Origin: Rhodosorus marinus
Taxonomy: Eukaryota > Rhodophyta > Stylonematophyceae > Stylonematales > Stylonemataceae
DNA length: 64,000 nucleotides
Direction: 5' to 3'
Assembly (NCBI GenBank): GCA_029953675.1
Contig: JAMWBK010000002.1
Coordinates: forward strand, 1,488,001-1,552,000
Each line of letters begins with the position of its first letter. Position 1 is the stretch's first letter. The translations under genes and the position numbers were made by a program. The notes under the pieces are model-generated. The model did no database searches, was not told the origin of the DNA, and was given only the letters and a program-made list of their open reading frames with translations. Shown here piece by piece: positions 59,755 through 64,000 of the stretch.

Positions 59755-61215
59755 TCAGAAGTCCTCGGCAGCATTGTATTTGCTGAGGAAGCCCTCATGA
59801 AAGTCCATGAAGTCCTTCACGATCTGTTCAAATTCATCTTCAGGGGGCAGAATCGTCGTTCGCAAATGGAAGGTTCCTTCCTTCTGATGGAAACCTGAGC
59901 CCGGGATAGTGCAGATTCCAGTGGCGTCGAGGAGCTCCAGGCAGTACAACACATCAGGAGCAATGTCCTTCTTCTTCGCTGCTTCTACAGCTTCCGCAGG
60001 GATCTTGACGTTCGGGTAGCAGTATAAAGCTCCCTCAACAGGATTGCATGATATTCCCCTCATGGACGAGAACGCGTCGTAGATCATTTTGGCCCGACGT
60101 TTCAACGACTCCAAAATTCCGTTCGTCTCCTTGAAGTAGAGCTCGTAGGATTCGTCTCCTACCTTTGGTGGATTCACCATCATTCCAACGACGAGCATTC
60201 CCTCAACGTTGGCTGAGAGGGAGGTTGACATCACCTTGTACATCTGTTCAACTACGCCCTCCGGAATATTATGGACATGGAAAAATCCTCCTCGCCTACC
60301 GCATTCTCCGACCACCCCCTTAGAAACGGTGTGGAAAGAGATGAGCTGACAGTTCTTCGCCTCCTGGCCCATGTCCTGGACAACTTTCAGGAACGACACA
60401 AACTTTGATCCCTCCGGATATACGTTAGTCTGATAAACTTCATCGGCCAAAATCGCGATCTTTTCCCTCACGCAGAACCGAACGATTGCCTCCATATTAT
60501 TCACAGTCAAGCACTGTCCTGTTGGGTTGCCTGGGTTAATAATAACGATTGCCCTGGGCAAAACCCCGTTGCTCCGCGCTTCCTTCACGCTCCTCTCAAG
60601 TTCAGCAATAGAAAGGCCCCAGCCGGACTCTTCATCCAAGTAGTAGCTGCACTTCGTTCCATTTCGAAGCTCGATGGAAGCTGAATAGAGCGGGTACTGG
60701 GGAACGGGCGTCAAGATGCCATCGCTGCGTCCACGAATAGCGAGGAACAGACATAAAGATATACCCTGACTCGCTCCGTCTGTGAGATAGATGTCTTCGA
60801 ATTTTGCTGGGTACCCGTCGCGCTCCGTCAGGAAATCTGCAACTTCCTGTCGCACGTATGCATTGCCTCTGGAGTCCTGATACGCTCCCGTCCCTCCTGG
60901 CGTGTTCGCAATGTACGTCTTCGCCCTCTCTACAACATCCTTGGGGAAGTGTGAAGCGAGCTCTGGCTGCTCCATCAACGCCGGATAATTGACGAGGGCC
61001 AATACCTGCCTCATGAACGTAATCGGCTTCTGACCCAGAGCATGAGGATTCCCGACGTTCGTATAAATCACCTTCTTTCCACTCTCCGCGCGCTCTACGG
61101 CAGCCTGGTACAGCTTCCCTCTCACCGCGTATTCCGCCTTCAAAACATTCTCGTTCAACGTACTCCGATGCAACGCCAATTCCGTGACCTCCTCAGTCTT
61201 AAGGCCCACAGTCAT
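59755..61215 (-). CDS. Alanine aminotransferase, probably cytosolic form
   Basis: Second PLP-dependent alanine (or glutamate:glyoxylate) aminotransferase, intronless, 486 residues from the ATG at 61215. An upstream in-frame ATG at 61260 would add MFLLLFFWPGFWYGR, a hydrophobic lead not seen in the family, so I prefer the shorter start. It lies about 140 nt from a TATATAAG box. Landmarks: YTNVGNPHALGQKPITFMRQ, GGTGAYQDSRGNAYVRQE, INPGNPTGQCL, ILADEVYQTNVY, the PLP lysine K299 in SFHTVSKGVVGECGRRGGFF, and PGSGFHQKEGTFHLRTTILP. No presequence or PTS1 tail (ends NAAEDF). The close resemblance to the next gene downstream points to an old tandem duplication with divergence in targeting. Confidence 0.94.
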   Translation of the reverse strand: MTVGLKTEEVTELALHRSTLNENVLKAEYAVRGKLYQAAVERAESGKKVIYTNVGNPHALGQKPITFMRQVLALVNYPALMEQPELASHFPKDVVERAKTYIANTPGGTGAYQDSRGNAYVRQEVADFLTERDGYPAKFEDIYLTDGASQGISLCLFLAIRGRSDGILTPVPQYPLYSASIELRNGTKCSYYLDEESGWGLSIAELERSVKEARSNGVLPRAIVIINPGNPTGQCLTVNNMEAIVRFCVREKIAILADEVYQTNVYPEGSKFVSFLKVVQDMGQEAKNCQLISFHTVSKGVVGECGRRGGFFHVHNIPEGVVEQMYKVMSTSLSANVEGMLVVGMMVNPPKVGDESYELYFKETNGILESLKRRAKMIYDAFSSMRGISCNPVEGALYCYPNVKIPAEAVEAAKKKDIAPDVLYCLELLDATGICTIPGSGFHQKEGTFHLRTTILPPEDEFEQIVKDFMDFHEGFLSKYNAAEDF

Positions 61216-61352
61216 CCTCCCGTACCAAAATCCAGGCCAAAAAAACAACAAAAGAAACACTCGATATCAATCAACCGAATCCCACCCTTACAATCCTTGC
61301 TTCCTACTCTCACAAACCCTTGCTCTTACTCAACACCCTCCCATTTTCACTG

Positions 61353-61360
61353 CTTATATA
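61353..61360 (-). promoter_or_regulatory. TATA box of the cytosolic alanine aminotransferase gene
   Basis: TATATAAG on the minus strand, about 138 nt upstream of the preferred ATG. Confidence 0.6.
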
Positions 61361-61439
61361 CCTTGCAACCGCCATATATTTTTCTCCAATCCAAAACACA
61401 CCACATCGCTGCAGTCCCCCTTCGTTACATGTAAGAGAA

Positions 61440-63520
61440 TGTCATTTTTTGAGGGGTTCTGATCTGCGAAAAAATGGCGATTTAGTATCATTGCACAATA
61501 TTTTTATACCGAAAACTGTTCTCGCCATTTTTCGCAGTTAGCCTTTCCATAAAATCTAAAAAATATCTTAGCTATGGTAAAATTATATTTCCAAAACTAA
61601 TCTTCATCTTATCCGATGAGCCAATTATCATCTTCTTAGCAAGATATATTTTTCGAAACATTCTATTTGCCGATATGGTTGGATGAAAAAAAGAAAAAAA
61701 GAGCGGTCGTCCTCAAATTGATTCAAGAACAGCCTTTCGATTGATTCCGATTAACCAATCATGACTCTGATGGGAGTACAAGAACGCTCGTATTTTTTTT
61801 CTAGATTTTAATTGTTCAGTTGCGTTTACACGATTTTCCTGGTTCAGGTGGATTCCATTGAAAACACGTTCGTTTCCCATGGACTGCAGATCCCACGCTT
61901 AAGAATTACTATATAGAATGATACATAACAATAAATAGGAGGAAACCCTTATCTGGAGACTGATAATGCCTCATAGTCCTCATCCATGTCCTAGATTTGC
62001 AGATTTGATCATAATTAAAGTGTCTTTTCCTATTTCTGTGTTGAAACGGGTCCAAACGAGTTCTATCTGGAGAGTTGTTTCTTTGTAGGGAGATGTATGA
62101 AGTGCAAGAAATCGGGTTAGGGGTTTGTGGGCAATGAGTGAACATGCTTTTCCATTGTGATTGGTCGGTCGCTCGGCCAACATGATTCACAGAGACGTCC
62201 AGCTTTGCCGTTGACCGTTTTGTCCGTAAGTTTTGGCAAAAAAAGCGATTGGTGTTCCGCTCTCGCGACGGTTGCCCAAAACCCGTGTAGTGTTTACTGA
62301 GAATGTTAACCTTGCACCGTAATCTGGCAAGGGGTCACGGGCAGGTCCTGAATAATATCGTCTGGACGGAGGATCCTGCAAGTTCATCTAGGGACTACGA
62401 CAAGCTATTCTTGTCGTGGAAATGGGCATGTGATCCCCGTACTTTGTGGTCCCCTTCACATTCGTGTTCGGTGACAATTCCCCCTGCAACCTGAAGCTAT
62501 CTGTCGCCGGTTCCGTGAAGCACGTCATCGAAGACCTGATCCTCCTGGACATGAAAAGCACATCTGTACCTTGGAGAACAGGAGTTGGCTCTTCCCTTAA
62601 TGATTCAGATTCCTGTAGACGAGCTGACGCGGGTGGTCCGGCCATGCTATGTACTCCGCATGCGTTCATCCTCACGTTCCTTTGCATATATGTCCTCGCT
62701 TCCTTCAGAGAAAGCTTCGAGGGCTATATCCTAGTATTCTAGTACCTCGGTACTAGTGCAATCATTTTCAATCTATTTCGGCTCATAGAAGACCATCCAA
62801 TTGGTCAGGAATCCTAAGATGGACCAATCATGTGTACCATCACCCACCGTGCCATCCAATGGGGTCTGTCTACACGGGCTCCGTCAGTGAGCAACTTCAA
62901 TCCCCCCAGCCCTACTATAGAAGATCCGTTTATACGCGCATAACCCCCATCCAGCCCCCAAACCATTCAAAAAGTCATAGATATGAAATCTTGAAGTTGA
63001 TTGAAGGGGATGGCTACCAATCACAAACACATGCTGAGTACCGACTATTCTGAAAACCTCAACGTGTAAGTTCAAGACCCAAAATTAGAGGGTGCCCATT
63101 CAGGAGGAGGAGGAGAGGAGGAGGGGAGGAGGGGAGAGGGTGGGAGGCCTCCAATGCCATTGCACAGGCAGATTGGATCAAAACTTAACAACCCATTGAG
63201 GGGTTGATGTAGATCGTTTATCACAAATTTTGAGAATTTAAGAAAAATAAAGGGGACGTTTTCGAAACCTCGATGAACGTGTTTACCTCCTACAGCTTTT
63301 GTTTTTTAGATATTGCGTCCTATTTCACTCGCCAGTCGCAGTTAAATCCAAAACGAATTTAGGTTCTGTTTCTTAATAATGATTTATAGATGCAAGATCC
63401 ATCCCTTAATTTATTTTGAAATCGAATGAGCTGCTAGATATGTGTTGGGTTGATTGTCAGATCTAGGTGATCCCGATAATCTGACTCTCGAGAACTGGTC
63501 TTGCTTCTGTCCAGTCCCTG
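61440..63520. other. Intergenic stretch before the Argonaute gene
   Basis: A/T-rich at 61440-61700, then mixed. A purine-rich GGAGGA tract occupies 63102-63147. Open frames around 62190-62740 on both strands have no recognised domain. Confidence 0.4.
63102..63147. repeat. Polypurine (GGA) tract
   Basis: Nearly pure G/A run of about 46 nt on the plus strand, about 575 nt upstream of the Argonaute start. Confidence 0.8.
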
Positions 63521-63529
63521 AGGAGAGAA

Positions 63530-63536
63530 TATAAGG
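63530..63536 (+). promoter_or_regulatory. TATA-like box of the Argonaute gene
   Basis: TATAAGG, about 148 nt upstream of the ATG, matching spacing at other promoters here. Confidence 0.45.
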
Positions 63537-63677
63537 GCTTTTCGTCCTATTGTCCTTCAACGGATAGGGAGGACAGCGGGAATAGTTTTAAGCTGTCTTA
63601 TCGCATGATGTTGAAGGACTTTTTATGAACGAGGGTGTGAGATTGGAGGGGTTTCAGGGTAAAAAACTTTTTGAGGC

Positions 63678-64000
63678 ATGGCCTCGCGGTCGATTGTGCC
63701 GATCTCTAGGCCGAATGTTGGGCGGAAGGGTAGACCCGTTCGGGTTATAGCCAACCATTTCCCCGTGGAGCTCGACCCAAGCATAACGGCTTATCAGTAC
63801 AGCGTTCAGTTTTATCCAACTCAACGGCCCTTGTCTGCAGAGGTATGCCTGTTCAAAGATGTAGGGCCCCAATTCTTGGGCAATCGCTGATCTTGAAGTC
63901 CTTTTCCCTTCTTCCTCCGTTGTTTTCAAAGGACATGAATGAGGGCGGAGCTTCGAAGTCTCCGGAGGCATTCAATAGGCTTGTCCTTTCCAGTTTCACA
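63678..64000 (+). CDS. AGO: Argonaute protein, N-terminal exons only (runs off the window)
   Basis: Argonaute proteins bind small RNAs and guide silencing. Exon 1 (63678-63842) starts at ATG and encodes 55 residues. RPNVGRKGRPVRVIANHFPV followed by YQYSVQFYP matches the start of the N domain of eukaryotic Argonautes (RP..G..G....+.ANHF.V....... Y.Y.V...P). The donor is GAG/gtatgc, the intron 89 nt, and the acceptor ttttcaaag at 63931. Exon 2 resumes in frame at 63932 (DMNEGGASKSPEAFNRLVLS) and is open to the window end. The short lead before the N domain lacks a Gly/Arg-rich tail. PAZ, MID and PIWI domains would lie beyond the edge, so catalytic status cannot be judged. Confidence 0.85.

Overview
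The window is nuclear DNA from a eukaryote. Genes are interrupted by short GT-AG introns (mostly 72-146 nt), proteins carry organelle-type N-termini, core promoters look like TATA boxes (TATATAAG, TATAAGG), and long stretches are filled with decayed retroelements. Plastid-style functions (an Hsp33 redox chaperone with an N-terminal extension, monodehydroascorbate reductase) together with Argonaute, a PPR-like protein and sparse genes suggest an alga. A red alga is my best guess, but the sequence alone does not prove it.

Left part (1-25 kb): eIF1, a multi-frame coding remnant, an eight-exon monodehydroascorbate reductase gene, three small membrane-anchored RING-H2 proteins (8.6-9.1, 13.1-13.6 and 18.7-19.0 kb), two strong hairpins (15.8-16.1 kb), a decayed Ty3/gypsy gag-protease (20.9-21.8 kb), tandem repeats, and a two-finger C2H2 protein (24.8-25.3 kb).

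Middle (25-38 kb): mostly repeat graveyard. It holds minisatellites, a perfect 18-bp hairpin, copies of two dispersed families, and a mosaic of gag, RNase H and integrase pieces in conflicting orientations. Beside the mosaic lies an intact-looking C-terminal fragment of a non-LTR retrotransposon.

Right part (38-64 kb) is the gene-rich end. It contains a bZIP protein with almost no zipper (38.6 kb), a gene that joins three Cys/His modules to a bZIP domain (43.4-44.6 kb), a PPR-like ORF, plastid-type Hsp33, a 917-residue DUF2254 membrane protein, and a double-domain Golgi-type glycosyltransferase. Two alanine aminotransferase paralogs follow in tandem, and the 5' end of an Argonaute gene runs off the right edge.

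The most unusual item is the three-module zinc-finger/bZIP fusion. Its exons join in frame, and its repeated modules confirm the first splice junction. No operon-like cooperation is expected. The functional links are loose: protein turnover (three RING proteins), redox and antioxidant defence (MDHAR, Hsp33), amino-acid metabolism (two AlaATs) and transcription (three DNA-binding proteins).
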